Assembly: GCF_006440775.1 (NCBI RefSeq)
Contig: NZ_VFTZ01000004.1
Location: 248,001 to 312,000, forward strand
Direction: 5' to 3'
Origin: Mesorhizobium sp. B2-7-2
GTDB taxonomy: Bacteria; Pseudomonadota; Alphaproteobacteria; Rhizobiales; Rhizobiaceae
Length of the DNA stretch: 64,000 bases
Shown: positions 1-10,500 of the stretch, piece by piece
Numbering within the stretch: the first letter of the stretch is position 1
Layout of the letters: every line of letters starts with the position of its first letter
Made by a program: the position numbers and the translations under genes
Notes under the pieces: model-generated
Databases searched by the model: none
What the model was told of the DNA's origin: nothing
The model's input: the letters and a program-made list of their open reading frames with translations, nothing else

Positions 1-261
1 GATCAGAAGGTCTTCGCCATTGAGCTTGACTTCGGTGCCCGACCACTTGCCGAACAGGATGCGGTCGCCAGCCTTGACGTCCAGCGGGACCAGCTTGCCG
101 GTTTCGTCACGAGCACCGGAGCCGACAGCGATGATCTCGCCTTCCTGCGGCTTTTCCTTTGCCGTATCCGGGATGATGATCCCGCCCGCGGTCTTGGATT
201 CGGATTCGACCCGCCGAACGACCACGCGGTCATGAAGCGGGCGGAACTTCGACTTTGCCAT
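1..261 (-). CDS. groES: co-chaperonin GroES (partial, C-terminal end cut by window)
   Basis: This is the 10-kDa lid of the GroEL folding chamber, acting in the cytoplasm. Eighty-seven codons are present from the ATG at 261 to the window edge, so only the last ten or so residues are missing. The protein begins [17 protein letters not shown] and carries the mobile-loop region ([19 protein letters not shown]) and the GEIIAVGSG and [15 protein letters not shown] strands that are typical of GroES. The start is supported by a purine-rich stretch (GAGGAAGAAA) just upstream. A perfect CIRCE operator lies about 85 bases upstream, so HrcA heat-shock control is expected. groEL would be expected just outside the left edge. 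Rhizobia often carry several groESL copies, some inside symbiosis islands; which copy this is cannot be told here. Confidence 0.97.
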   Translation of the reverse strand, partial: MAKSKFRPLHDRVVVRRVESESKTAGGIIIPDTAKEKPQEGEIIAVGSGARDETGKLVPLDVKAGDRILFGKWSGTEVKLNGEDLLI

Positions 262-344
262 TTTTTCTTCCTCGGTGAGAGCGGTGAGAAACACCGTCCG
301 GCCACGCCGGACAAACTGCAAAGCCCGGCTTTGCCGGACCGTTG

Positions 345-371
345 TTAGCACTCACCGCGAGCGAGTGCTAA
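345..371 (-). promoter_or_regulatory. CIRCE operator (HrcA binding site) of groES
   Basis: The sequence TTAGCACTC, nine bases, GAGTGCTAA is a perfect match to the CIRCE inverted repeat, and the palindrome extends by three more bases on each side (342-374). It lies upstream of groES. HrcA repression relieved by heat is known for this element. Confidence 0.96.
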
Positions 372-375
372 CAAC

Positions 376-1251
376 GGGAGGATTAAGGGGTAAGCCGGAG
401 ATAGTCAAGACGAAAGGGCAGGCGCATGAGCAAAATCTTGATCCAAAGCTCTCAGGCAAGGCGACCACTTTGAACACTCCTGCTGACTTCGTCATTTGGC
501 ATTCTCGGCAGCGCGTTTCGACAATTTATGTTCGCCTACCATTCCCAGCGGCTTTGGAGTGCTAAGAGCCTGTGAATTTCTTTGAAGATCCGTTGCAACG
601 CCTGCGCGCTGCGGGGAGTGCTGATCAGGCAGCGAGACTTGCGAACTTCTTGTGCCAGGAGGCATTCGGATTGAAGGCCGTATCTCGCTTGTGGTTTGCT
701 CAAACCCAGGACGCAGGGGTTGCTGCCGCTTACTTACATTTTGTCGGCCAGCCCGCTACGGCTGTCGCCGCATCACCGCACCTGCACACGGGTGCGCCTC
801 GCGAGGAAGTTCATTCGGGAACAAACCCACTCGGAGTGCTGGTAGTCGGCAAGTGGTTTTGTTGCTGCCAAGCTCATCAGGTGCGCTCAATCCGCCGCGG
901 CACCCCCCGTCTCACAATGGACTATGGCGCGTTTGATCCACACCAGAGCCGCCCCGGTAGGATCGGCTCCGTCGGTCAGACCAGACGGTGGCTGACTTTT
1001 CTAAACTCCAACCAATCAGGGGCGCCTCTAAACTCCAACCAATCAGGGGCGCCAGGAACAGGTCTGGGAGTGGGTCGCGAGTGACATCCGTACGCGAGGC
1101 AGCGCGCCTCCTCCAAGGGTGAAGATGCTCGCAGCCGAACTTGATCTGCCACATGCCGGCTTTGAAGTTCGTCGAAGCGAGAATAACCGTTGCTGGCGAA
1201 GTGACCCTGCATTACACCTGTGTAGCTTGGCATAGGTTGGGGACAGATTGT
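376..1251. other. gene-poor stretch left of the acetyltransferase remnant
   Basis: I see no convincing gene here. The open frames (for example 572-1084) lack ribosome binding sites and recognisable motifs and overlap one another on both strands. The only clear structure is the 27-base tandem duplication at 1000-1053. Confidence 0.5.
1000..1053. repeat. 27-base perfect tandem duplication
   Basis: Two identical 27-base units, 1000-1026 and 1027-1053, each starting TCTAAACTCCAACC and ending GGGGCGCC, sit head to tail. The length is a multiple of three, so any frame through it stays open. No protein of known family covers it. Confidence 0.9.
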
Positions 1252-1679
1252 CTAAATAGTCCTGCGGGGCCGAGGGCCGACTTCCTCGAACCCGTCCGAG
1301 TAGAAATCGACGTGCGTTTCCATTTTGGTTGCGCGGGTGCTCCAACCTCAAGTCGCTTCCAACCACGAGCGCGGCTTTCCCGCACAGCGACCTCGAGCAG
1401 ACAAGGGGCAATCATTGGAGCGCATCTCGGGTCGAACATACAGCTCCGAAATCTGGCCGGACTTGCCTCCTGCATAGATCGCCGTGCACTCATTCAGTAC
1501 GACTATGCCGGCCGGCTCGCCACATTCATTTCGTTGGCAAGCACTGTCGCCGCGCTTTGTTTGACGAAGTCGGGCGTGGGCGCTTTCCCGCCAGAGAGTT
1601 CATCGAGTAGCGCGTGAATGAAACGGGCGCCCGTTTCTGCGTCCAATAAGTTGGCCCGTCCAGTAGATACGGAAGGCAT
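1252..1679 (-). pseudogene. GNAT family N-acetyltransferase, frameshifted remnant
   Basis: An intact GNAT protein would use acetyl-CoA to acetylate a small molecule or peptide. Here the start is clear (GGGGGAGAAACC before the ATG at 1679; protein begins MPSVSTGRANLL) but the frame breaks at about 1505, where an in-frame TAG follows VASRPA. Similarity continues in a second frame (GIVVLNECTAIYAGG, then QISELYVRPEMRS, the beta-4/acetyl-CoA-binding region) and then in a third and back (EVAV, GWKRLEVGAP, VDFYSDGFEEVGP), ending at a TAG at 1252-1254. At least three frame changes are needed, so the gene is dead. Family assignment rests on the order of these GNAT-like strands. Confidence 0.72.
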
Positions 1680-1932
1680 GGTTTCTCCCCCTCCTAGGGG
1701 GCGGCGTCCCGATTCGTGCTGCCAATCGCAAGGTGCGCTGGCAAAAAATGGAACTGCGAATCCGGCTATGATGGAGGGCTGCTCTCCTGTATGCAAGCCA
1801 TTCTTGGGATTTGCAAAAACCGTCGCCCGCTCGTCCAAGCCAGGGATCTCTACACCATCTGACCGCGCGCGAAGCAAGATTCTGCTTAGCTGCTAGCGAG
1901 GACCGAGCTTGCGGACCCCACAGACCCCATGG

Positions 1933-2655
1933 TCAGCGTCGGGCGATTTCCCCAATCAGCCGAACATATTCGCCTTCTGGTTGCCCATAGATACCAGCTG
2001 CTTGGGCAACGAGGCCTTGGCGGTCTCGAATGACGATTTCACCTCGTCGCGAACGGATGAGGCCACGGCCCTCGAGCACTTGGAGCCCAACGGTGACCCC
2101 CGGCCGCCTTACGCCGAGCATAACAGACAAAAACTCGTGAGTGATCGTAATGCGTTTGTCGTGCATCCGGTCGTCACACATCAACAGCCATCGCGCCAGA
2201 CGCTCTTCAAGGCTCGCTCGTGCGTTCATTAGGGCCGTATACGTAGCCTGAATGTGGAGATAGTGGACATAGCGCAAAAGGAAGGGATGCAACGTAGGGC
2301 TGTCCACTAGAGCCGCCTTGAATGGCTGAACTCCGATTCGCACTGCATTGCCTGCCAATTGCACGTAACAATCGTGCGCGGCATAGTCGGCACCCATCAC
2401 CAGCGCGGGACCAGTCATTCCCTCTAAGCCAATGAGGCCAACTTCGGCATCCTTGCCGTCCGGAGTCATCGCGACAACAGAGCCGATGCCTTCCTCAAGG
2501 AAGTAAACGGCCTCTATCCTTGAACCGGCAGTCTCCAACGGCATTCTCAGATCAAGGGCACGTCGCTCAAAATGCGGCTCCAAACGCGCGAGGTCATCCG
2601 CGCTAAGCCGTCGCAGCAATTCATTTTTGTAGGAAGCATTCACTGGATTGGTCAT
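1933..2655 (-). CDS. Crp/Fnr family transcriptional regulator
   Basis: The 240-residue length is typical of the family. Residues 20-140 form the cyclic-nucleotide-binding-like beta-barrel sensor (VYFLEEGIGSVVAMTPDG, EVGLIGLEGM); residues 150-220 form the C-terminal winged helix with the Crp-type recognition region (TITHEFLSVMLGVRRPGVTVGLQVLEGRGLI). The four-cysteine pattern of FnrN/FixK-type iron-sulfur sensors is absent, so this is not an oxygen-sensing Fnr; the subgroup resembles the many small Crp/Fnr proteins of Mesorhizobium and Bradyrhizobium that lack an obvious ligand. It stands alone between decayed regions. The effector and targets are unknown. Confidence 0.9.
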   Translation of the reverse strand: MTNPVNASYKNELLRRLSADDLARLEPHFERRALDLRMPLETAGSRIEAVYFLEEGIGSVVAMTPDGKDAEVGLIGLEGMTGPALVMGADYAAHDCYVQLAGNAVRIGVQPFKAALVDSPTLHPFLLRYVHYLHIQATYTALMNARASLEERLARWLLMCDDRMHDKRITITHEFLSVMLGVRRPGVTVGLQVLEGRGLIRSRRGEIVIRDRQGLVAQAAGIYGQPEGEYVRLIGEIARR

Positions 2656-3895
2656 GGCTCAATCCCACTTGGGGCAAGAGCATTCCAATCTCCTTGCCGT
2701 CCGCGCCCGTAAAAACGTGCAGACGATCTCGTGACAATACGCCCCTTGGTACGACAATGACAGCGGAATGCGAATCGATGCACGGCGAGCCCCCGCCGCG
2801 TGATTACAAAAGACGCGAAAAGTATGTCAGAGTGGGAAACGTACCAAACTCAGCTTTGTACGAAACCGACATTCTGAGGTCCCAGCTCTTTCCCGTTACC
2901 TGTCGTCCTAGCGCGCCGATTCCCTTGAGCTTCGTGAGAATCGCACGAACTCCTGATTTAGAGCCGGCGCGCTTTCAAATCGTAACTGTTCACTGAGAAC
3001 GACACCTCGCGCTCGGGGATGCCGCTAGATGTAACCGCTCCCCAATGCCGCAGCGCGTCCGGTCGGCCGCGGTGGGGGGCGGAGGATTTTTGTTGTCCTT
3101 CGCCGATCGCTCGGATCTACGATTGCTCGGAAAGTTGCGTCGGCGGGACGTCAGCAACACTCAGCGTGTCCGATCGAAATGCCCTAGTGGCGGCTGTCGG
3201 ATTTATTCTGTACGGGGACACGTTTGAGGATCGACTGATGTCAGCCCGGGGCCGTCTGGTCCAATGTCGCGCGGATAGCGCCGATTCCCAACTCGTCGAT
3301 GATCATGTTGTGGTGACTGGCCGTCACCACATCCTGCAGGATGGGCGGCCGTTCGGACTTGCCTTTGTTCGAGCTCAGGTTCCGCTGATGACGGAGCATG
3401 AGGTACTTTGGCGAATTCTCCCGGCCAATCTACATTCGCGCTGCCGCGAGACTGTTGTGCAGGCTCGGCCTCAATGTGCCGCACCGCACTTCCGTGGTTA
3501 TCGGGCGTCCGCGACGCATGGGCACGGTCCGAGATCACGAGTGCTGTAGGCACTGGCTAGCATGCCGCGCCCGGCTGTGAACGAGGCGACATGACATTGC
3601 CGTGTATACGCAGGTGCGCGCGCCGGGGTCGCTTGCTTTTAGCGAACTTGCATGGCTGTATGGTTTATGAAAATGGCCGGGGGGCTATATGACCATATAC
3701 CTGTTTCTCAATAGTGTCGCTGCATTCGGCTTGGTTATCCCACTCTATTTTATTCAGCGCGAACCGACCATTCTCGAGACTTTACGGCCAGGCAGGGGGT
3801 CGCCTGGGACCGAAAATTAGCTGCGGTGATTCAGGCGGATTTCGGTTGAGGAAAACAGTGCGGCCTGTCGTCGCCGGGTGGAGGGGAGCGTGGCG
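2656..3895. other. stretch without intact genes; possible LysR sensor-domain remnant
   Basis: No intact gene is visible. Between about 3220 and 3545 on the + strand, phrases in shifting frames (SQLVDDHVVVTGRHH, LMTEHEVLWRILP, LGLNVPHRTSVV) faintly resemble the substrate-binding domain of a LysR regulator, but the match is weak. The rest has no recognisable content. Confidence 0.3.
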
Positions 3896-4141
3896 ATGGG
3901 CTTAAGCAGATTTGAGAGACCAGTCGTCGTTCAGGTCAACCGTAACAGCTCTGAACGCATCGTGCTTGAGGTGAATGACGCGGCAACTATTTTGATGCGG
4001 GATCTTCGTTCTCAGACCAAGAAGCGGAATGCAGCGATGGATGCCTGTCTGCACGTGTTGCGTGGTGAGGCTCATCCGCCAACTGCAAGGCGGGCATTCG
4101 TTGCGGCCGCGCTCGAGGCGAAGATTCTACGCGGCGATTAG
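3896..4141 (+). CDS. DUF982 domain-containing protein
   Basis: An 81-residue cytoplasmic protein that matches the small DUF982 family common in rhizobia: it opens with RFERPVVVQV, has a central IVLEVNDAATILM and ends ARRAFVAAALEAKIL, the usual conserved phrases. The function of the family is not known. I chose the ATG at 3896 because GGAGGGGAG precedes it at a good distance; a GTG at 3878 in the same frame would overlap that ribosome binding site. Neighbours are decayed sequence on both sides, so it is a lone gene. DUF982 genes are often found scattered on symbiosis islands and plasmids. Confidence 0.8.
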   Translation: MGLSRFERPVVVQVNRNSSERIVLEVNDAATILMRDLRSQTKKRNAAMDACLHVLRGEAHPPTARRAFVAAALEAKILRGD

Positions 4142-4439
4142 ACCAGCGCGAAGGTCGGCCGGATATCCATTCAGGTTCAATCCTCCTCCCGATCGAAGCA
4201 TAGAATGGGAAGTCCCTCTGCGTGATCATGGCGCGACCAAGCAGGGTGGCGCGGAGCATGCCTCCGGTGATCTAGGTTTAACAGCTTCCAACGCCCGCAG
4301 ACTTGGCTCAGCTATTGAACAGAAATGCCGCCTGGAACTCCCGAAGGGCGCCTCGAGCGGTGCAGAGGGTTCATTTGAGGATCACCTGGACGCATGGTGG
4401 ACACCCTCGCGCCCGACACCGCCTGCTTCATACCACCAA

Positions 4440-4640
4440 CGGAGTTGCTTTGAAGCATTCGCTCGGTGTTGATCCCAACTTCCCTTGTTCCAAAGCTTCC
4501 GCCACAGGACAGATACGGTTCTTGGGCGGCAACCCCGTAAATCGTGCAATTTGGCGTGACGCACGACCTGCTCCCCATCCTCGAAGCGAATGACGGGAGC
4601 TGAGCGGCCTTGAATTTCTCTTCCTGAGCCACTGTCATGT
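4440..4640 (-). pseudogene. possible C-terminal fragment of a GMC-type oxidoreductase
   Basis: On the minus strand the phrase VTPNCTIYGVAAQEPYLSCGG resembles the C-terminal motif of glucose-methanol-choline oxidoreductases (V-D-x-N-C-x-V-x-G-V-x-N-L-x-V). The expected following segment with the NPTL motif is not readable in this frame and no FAD-binding N-terminus is present. This is a weak, single-motif assignment; the surrounding 4142-4922 has no other gene that I can support. Confidence 0.28.
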
Positions 4641-4922
4641 CACTGGCTATCTGTGGAAGAAAGTACCGTCCCTGCTTAAGCGGCGAACGATAGACGGGCA
4701 AGGCGGGTCGCGAACTGATCCAGGGCAGGGTGATCCACCGCCACCCCAGATAAGTAGACGGCCAGACTGCTGCTAGGAAGTCGAACGCTGGACACGCGTG
4801 GCCACCGACGGAGCGTCACGCGCCTTCGTGCGCCTTCTTCGGATGGATCCTGATGTCAGCCTGCTGGCGCGGGCCCCGGACGGTCTGATCGCCGTCTTCA
4901 ACCTCGAAAACGGAGAGCAGTC

Positions 4923-5063
4923 GTGGCAATCCCTCCTTACACAGCCCCTTCGCGCAATGCCTATGATATCGTGATCATTGGTGGCGCGGTAGTCGGCTCG
5001 CCGATGGCGTATTGGCTGAGCCAGGATTTTTCTGAGTACAGTCACAACCAAAGAGGCTCGTGA
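4923..5063 (+). pseudogene. N-terminal fragment of an FAD-dependent oxidoreductase
   Basis: From the GTG at 4923 (GGAGAG just upstream) the frame encodes YDIVIIGGAVVGSPMAYWLSQD, a Rossmann fold with the beta-alpha-beta GGxxxGS/G pattern that binds the ADP part of FAD, as in D-amino-acid-oxidase-like (DAO) enzymes. Similarity stops after about 37 residues and a TGA follows at 5061, where intact enzymes run to 370-450 residues. The break coincides with the first of two copies of a 14-base sequence (TGACGGTACTTTTT at 5061 and 5131), which may mark a deletion or insertion footprint. Confidence 0.6.
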
Positions 5064-5178
5064 CGGTACTTTTTTGCCCTTTAAGGCACTGGAAAAAGGG
5101 ATTTCCTGCTGCCGAGCCTTGAAATTGTACTGACGGTACTTTTTCAGGAGACCATTGGGCTGCTGACGGACGCCGCCC

Positions 5179-5676
5179 TTAAAGCGCTGAAAGCAAAAGA
5201 AAAGGGCGCACGTCGTCGGTAGCGGCTGACGCCGGCAGCGCGGCGACGAAGAGTTTCATCTGCGAGACCGCGTTGATCGGATCGGCGTCGGAGAATTGCG
5301 TCCCGTCGGTCGAAAAGCTGATGTCCTTGAAGTGCCAGTAGCGATGCATGTTCTTGTCGGCATAGCCGATGTTCTGCCCCGTTGGCGTGTCGTCGTCCTT
5401 GGTGTAGCCGTGGGCAGGGTCTTTGATGTCATCAGCCCAAACCGCCGCATGAACGAAAGCATACTGCGCCTTCTTGTCGTCCGGCACGCCGGCGACCCAG
5501 CTCTGATAGTCGGGGTTCAGTTTGATCGGGGCACCGGCCTTGGCCTTCGCCTGTGCGCTCAGCTTTGATTAGGCCACGGCGGCGATCTGCATGGGGCCGC
5601 CGTCCCACCAGGCCAAGGCGGGAGCCGATGATAGGATCAATGAAAGAACGGAACCAAAGACGAGCGCGCCACGCAT
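5179..5676 (-). pseudogene. S1/P1-type nuclease, inactivated
   Basis: S1/P1 nucleases are secreted zinc enzymes that cut single-stranded DNA and RNA. The start is intact (GGGGAGG before the ATG at 5676) and begins with a signal peptide (MRGALVFGSVLSLILSSAPALA) followed by the mature N-terminal WWDGG, where the first Trp normally supplies a zinc ligand. An in-frame TAA at 5569-5571 replaces what is usually a Tyr codon in AVAYSKL. Downstream the same frame continues with the family phrase HAAVWADDIK and YWHFKDI, then loses similarity near 5200. So the gene has one nonsense mutation and a lost C-terminal half. Confidence 0.72.
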
Positions 5677-5817
5677 GTATTCCTCCCCAGAGCCAACATC
5701 GCTGAGACGACACGGCAATGACGACAATGGTGCCTTCACGGAAGGCCGAAACCTCTTCTGGATTCGACAGCAAGAGACAAATAGCGCATGATCCTTCTTG
5801 GGTTGGGGAATTCATTC

Positions 5818-6196
5818 ATGCATGTGCACGAATTTTCGTGCGTGTTGTCCGTGGTACTTATCTCGGGCTGCGCAGCCGACTATTTGAACAATTACGATTT
5901 CGGTGACGCTCGCCGCTGGCGATGCGTACCACGCCAACATGCTTTTGCAGACGGTCGATCCATTCAATCCCAACAGCAACAACACCCATATCGAGGGCGA
6001 CGGCGTACGCGCCGCAGCAATCGTCAACAGGTATCGAGGCGTGGCCGCAACTGCCGCAGCTGTGCCATCTGGCGGTGCTGATTTGGACTGCGCAGGCGGC
6101 AAGGGAAACAATCCGGTCGCACCCCATGGGGTGAAAATCACCAACGGTGATCCTAACGGACTAGATCGCGATCGCGACGGCATCGGGTGCGAGTGA
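5818..6196 (+). pseudogene. small lipoprotein with Excalibur-like end, frameshifted
   Basis: The first frame from the ATG at 5818 gives a lipoprotein-type signal ending in LISGCAADYLNNYD, a plausible lipobox with the acylated Cys. Similarity then moves to another frame (VTLAAGDAYHANMLLQTVDPFNPNSN) near 5900 and runs to the TGA at 6194-6196, ending with an acidic, Asp-rich DRDRDGIGCE typical of the calcium-binding-like Excalibur motif. A single frameshift near 5900 therefore breaks it; alternatively the second part could be expressed from the GTG at 5903. It overlaps the start of the next gene, suggesting a former operon with the nuclease that follows. Confidence 0.5.
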
Positions 6197-7053
6197 AAGC
6201 GGCCAGGACGGTGGAACGATCTCGCTACGACAATCGGTCCGACAAGTGGCTGAAACGCACCGGAGCCAAGCAATATCGCCCGCGCCGGTGGGCTGGCATG
6301 CCTTTGCGAGTGATCTACGTGACGGTAGCCGCGGCTTCGGCTTTGGTGGCGCAGTTCTTCATGCAACACAGCGGCTCATTGCCCGAGGTCACCTACTGAA
6401 TCTGACCAAGCCGGCTCCAGCGCCGATTGCCGGTGTCGCCTCCATCATCGATGGCGACACGATCGAGATCCATGGGCAGCGTGTCCGCTTCAATGGCATC
6501 GACGCGCCCGAGAGCCGGCAATACTGCGACGACGCCAAGGGATTCGAATATCCATGCGGGCGCCGTTCCGCCGAAGCGCTGGACGGCTTCCTAGCAGCCT
6601 CGAGGCCGGTCAAGTGTACGTTCGGGACTTGGTCGCTACGGCCGGTTTGTTGGTGACTGCAGGCGCGCCGACGGTCGAGCGTCGCCGCCTGGATGCTCGA
6701 GCACGGCCAAGCGCTCGATTGGCCAAAATACAGCGATGGCGCCTATGCAAAACAACAGACCAAAGCGAAGGCGTCGAAGACCGGTCTTTGGGTCGGAACG
6801 CTTCTGCCGCCATGGGACTGGCGGGCGCAGCATGGCGACGATGCGCAAGCGCCGCCGGCACCGCTTTTGCGATTGGCAACGGCAACTCCGGCTGCAATAT
6901 CAAAGGCAACATATCAGCAAACGGCGGCGCATCTATCACGTGCCTGGACAGAAGTACTACAACGTCACCAAAATCACCGAAGCCAAAGGCGAAAGATGGT
7001 TCTGTTCAGAAGCGGAGGCCATGACAGCGGGCTGGCGGCGATCGAAGCGCTGA
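6187..7053 (+). pseudogene. membrane-anchored SNase-like (thermonuclease) protein, frameshifted
   Basis: The first frame encodes a short basic start and a membrane segment (LRVIYVTVAAASALVAQFF). The staphylococcal-nuclease domain continues in a second frame with IIDGDTIEIHGQRVRFNGIDAPES, which holds the calcium-ligand and early core motifs, then in a third frame with MLEHGQALDWPKYSDGAYA and GLWVGTLLPPWDWR, and the conserved tail RIYHVPGQKYYNVTK lies in yet another frame up to 7053. At least three shifts are needed to rebuild the protein, so it is a pseudogene. With the S1/P1 nuclease and lipoprotein beside it, this is a run of three decayed secreted or envelope genes. Confidence 0.72.
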
Positions 7054-7348
7054 TCGGTTTGCGGAAGCATATTCCGTTCGTTTGACTGATTTGGTTGGCG
7101 TCTCGACGGAACGGCGGAAACGTCTATGTTGCAGACCTATTTGTGGACTGCACTCGCTGACGCATATGATTGCCGCTTGTTTGATGGGCGGCACCGCTGT
7201 CTATGCAAGTTCGCCCTCGCGACCGAATACACTCAATCCGTAAAGCCTTGGTGCATCACCTGTTGATAATTGCTCCAAAAACGAGTCGCTGGAGTGCCTA
7301 CCGCAAAAAAATGTTACGATGGGACAAATCACGAACAAGGAGATGAAA

Positions 7349-7576
7349 ATGTCTGAATTTGCAGCGGGTGATGTTGTTCAACTGAAATCCGGGGGTCCTC
7401 AAATGACTGTTGAGCAAGTAGGCAAGACGAGCATGACGGACGAGGACGGCGTGTGGTGCGTGTGGTTTGAAAAAATCGGAAACAAGCAAGTCGTTCAAAG
7501 AGAAACTTTTCCGCCCGTGGCGCTGAAAAAATACGAACGCCCCGCCACCGGATCGATTGCGGTGCACAGAGCCTAA
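7349..7576 (+). CDS. DUF2158 (YodC-like) small protein
   Basis: A 75-residue protein starting MSEFAAGDVVQLKSGGPQMTV, the typical opening of the DUF2158/YodC family, with a short beta-barrel-like body (VWCVWFEKIGNKQ and RETFPPVALKKY). The family function is unknown. AAGGAG lies nine bases before the ATG at 7349, which decides this start over an upstream in-frame ATG at 7319. The stop is only two bases before the ATG of the caspase-helicase gene, so the two are almost certainly cotranscribed and translationally coupled. Small DUF2158 genes are often seen beside mobile or defence genes; a role as a regulator or partner of the large protein is inference. Confidence 0.85.
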   Translation: MSEFAAGDVVQLKSGGPQMTVEQVGKTSMTDEDGVWCVWFEKIGNKQVVQRETFPPVALKKYERPATGSIAVHRA

Positions 7577-7578
7577 CC

Positions 7579-10500
7579 ATGATCCGCGCAGCGTTTATCG
7601 GAATCAACAAACATCTTGATCCGCTTGCGCGGGAACTGAGCGGCGCTGTGGGTGATGCTTCGACTATGTGCGCGGTGCTGTCGGATTCTATTGACCGGTT
7701 TCAGCCAACGCTTATCACTGACCACGACGCGACTTATGCGAGGGTTTCGGCCATCTTTGACGATGTGCTCGACGGTGCATCAGAAGATGACGTCGTCATC
7801 CTGTTTTTTGCCGGCCACGGCACGCAAGACCACCGATTAGTTTTAACGGATACGCGCTCTGACGACGTTCCGGGAACGACAATAGACATGACGGAGATTG
7901 CCGCGAAGTTTCGGACTTCGCGAGCGCGCGCTGTCCTGCTTTTGCTAGATTGCTGCTTTAGCGGTGGCGCGCCGGCACGCGTTCTGGATGTCGGATACAT
8001 TCCGCGCGCAGCGGGGATGCCGCTCGCCGAAGTTGGTGGACAGGGCCGTATTCTTTTCGCTGCATGCAATCCAAACGAGGAGGCCCTCGAAGACCCCCAA
8101 ACACGCCACGGTCTTTTTACGAAGGCGATTTTGGATTGCATACTGGAGAGTGATGGGCCGGTGAGCGTGGTTGCGATGGTGGACCGCGTTGTGCAAATGG
8201 TCCGCGCCAACGCAGCCCGATTCGGTTACGAACAGACTCCGGTGATGTTCGGTCATGTCGAAGGAGAGCTAACCCTGCCGAAAGGTATGCGCGGTAAATG
8301 CTACCGCGCGCTCTATCCCGAAAGGGGCACGGTCACTGTTTCAGGTCCAATTGGGGAGCTTTCGGCCTACGGAATTCCTCAGAATGCGCTGAACGCTTGG
8401 AGCGATCGTTTCCCCGCCGGTCTGAATTCATTGCAGATCGCCACTGTGAATAGCCATGGCGTGCTCGATGGAAAATCTCTTCTCGTCGTAGCGCCGACAA
8501 GTGCCGGCAAAACGTTTGTCGGCGAGATGGCAGCACTGAAAGCAATCGGCGAGGGAAAGAAGGCGGTTTTCCTCCTCCCTTACAAAGCGCTGGTCAATGA
8601 AAAATTCGAAGATTTCTCTGCGCTCTATGGCGACCTTTTGAATCTGCGCATCGCCCGATGCAGCGGCGATTGGCAAGATCAGGTTGGCGACGTTCTAAGG
8701 GGCAAGTACGACATAGCCTTCTTCACTTATGAGAAGTTTTTGGCTCTGTCAGTTTCCTCTCCGCACATCCTTCACCAAATCGGTCTGGTGGTGATTGACG
8801 AAGGACAGTTTATCACAGAGCCGGGTCGTGGGATGGTTGTGGAGCTAATCCTCACCAATCTTTTGAGCGCACGCGAGCGGGGGATTGCACCTCAGTTGGT
8901 GACCCTGAGTGCGGTAATCGGCGACACAAACAACTTTGAGCGCTGGCTTGATTGTGAACTTCTCCTTACGACCGAGCGTCCGGTTCCCTTGACAGAAGGT
9001 GTCATTGATCGGAGCGGCGTGTGGAAGTTGCAGCGTCCTAATGGTGAGGTGGAGGTCGCGCAGTTGTTCGCACGCTGCGAGATACGGCAGCGCCGGGATA
9101 AGCCATCTTCCCAAGACGTTCTCGTACCGCTGGTTCGGCATCTCGCCGGTCAGGGCGAAAAGGTCATCGTCTTTCGTAACGCGAGAGGACCATCCGCCGG
9201 TTGCGCGGAATATCTCGCGGCCGAGTTGGGTTTGCCGCCAGCACAAACAATCGCGGACATGCTGCCGGGAATGGATCGTTCGGATATGTCCGAACGCCTT
9301 CGCCGCGCGCTCAACGGCGGCGTTGCCTTTCACAACGGTGATCTTAATCGCGAAGAACGCATGATCGTGGAGAGAGGCTTTCGCGACCCAAACGGTGGGA
9401 TTCAGGTTTTGGTGGCGACAAGCACCGTAGCTGCCGGCGTAAACACGCCGGCTTCGACCGTCATCGTGGCGGAAACGGAATTTCGCGGAGTGGAGCCGCA
9501 GCCTTACACTGTCGCTCAGTATAAGAACATGGCGGGCCGTGCAGGTCGCCTGGGCTACGAGACAGAAGGCAAAGCCATAGTTCTCGCCGACACCGGCATG
9601 GAGCGAGAGAATCTCTTCCGGCGCTACGTTCAGGGACGTCCCGAACGCATCCAGTCTTCCTTCGACGAAAGAAGCCCGGGCACGTGGGTCGTTAGACTTC
9701 TGGCGCAGGTAAAGGATATTCCAAGCAATGCAGTTGTCGATCTGGTGGCAAACACCTATGGAGGATTTCTTGCCTCGCTGAGAGATCCCGCCTGGCGCGG
9801 CAGCATGTCAACCCGGCTCCTCAATTTGATGACGAGGATGCAGCACGATGGGTTGATTGATGAGCGCGATGGAAGGCTGAGGCTAACGCCTCTAGGGCGC
9901 GCCTGCGGCGAGTCACCCCTCAGCTTGGAATCCAGTATGCAGGCTGTTGAGCTGCTACGCCAATTGCCGCCGGATTCGATAGGACTAGAGACGGTTCTCG
10001 TTTTATTGGAAGCGCTGCCCGAACGCGATGAAGACTACACGCCTCAAACAAGACGCGGTGAGCCGCAACGGCAGCAACAAGTTTCGCAACGCTTTGGCCA
10101 ACATGTGGCGCGTGCCCTATGGCATCGTGCGGAAAGCGATGTGAAATATTACGGTCGCTGCAAACGTGCGCTCATCGTTTCGGACTGGATCGAAGGCGTT
10201 ACAATCACGGATATTGAGACTGGCTACACCACCAATCCGTTTTCGCCCATTCGTCATGGCGACATAAGGGGTTTTGCTGACGGTACCCGCTTCCTGTTGG
10301 ACTCGGTGCTCCGAATAGCTGCGATCGTTCTTGGTCGAGCTGATGATCCCGATGAGGTGAGTACTTTGCTTAAACGCCTTGACCTTGGAATACCCGGCGC
10401 AGCCTTCTCCTTGACTGAATTACCTATCGTCTTAGCGCGCGGCGAAATCCTCGAGTTGTGGAAAAACGGATATGGAAGTCGAGAGCAAGTCGAACATGCA

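Noticed and set aside
572-1084. 170-codon frame containing the tandem repeat as a repeat protein
   Set aside because: No start signal, no family motif and competing frames on both strands; the repeat is more simply a DNA duplication.
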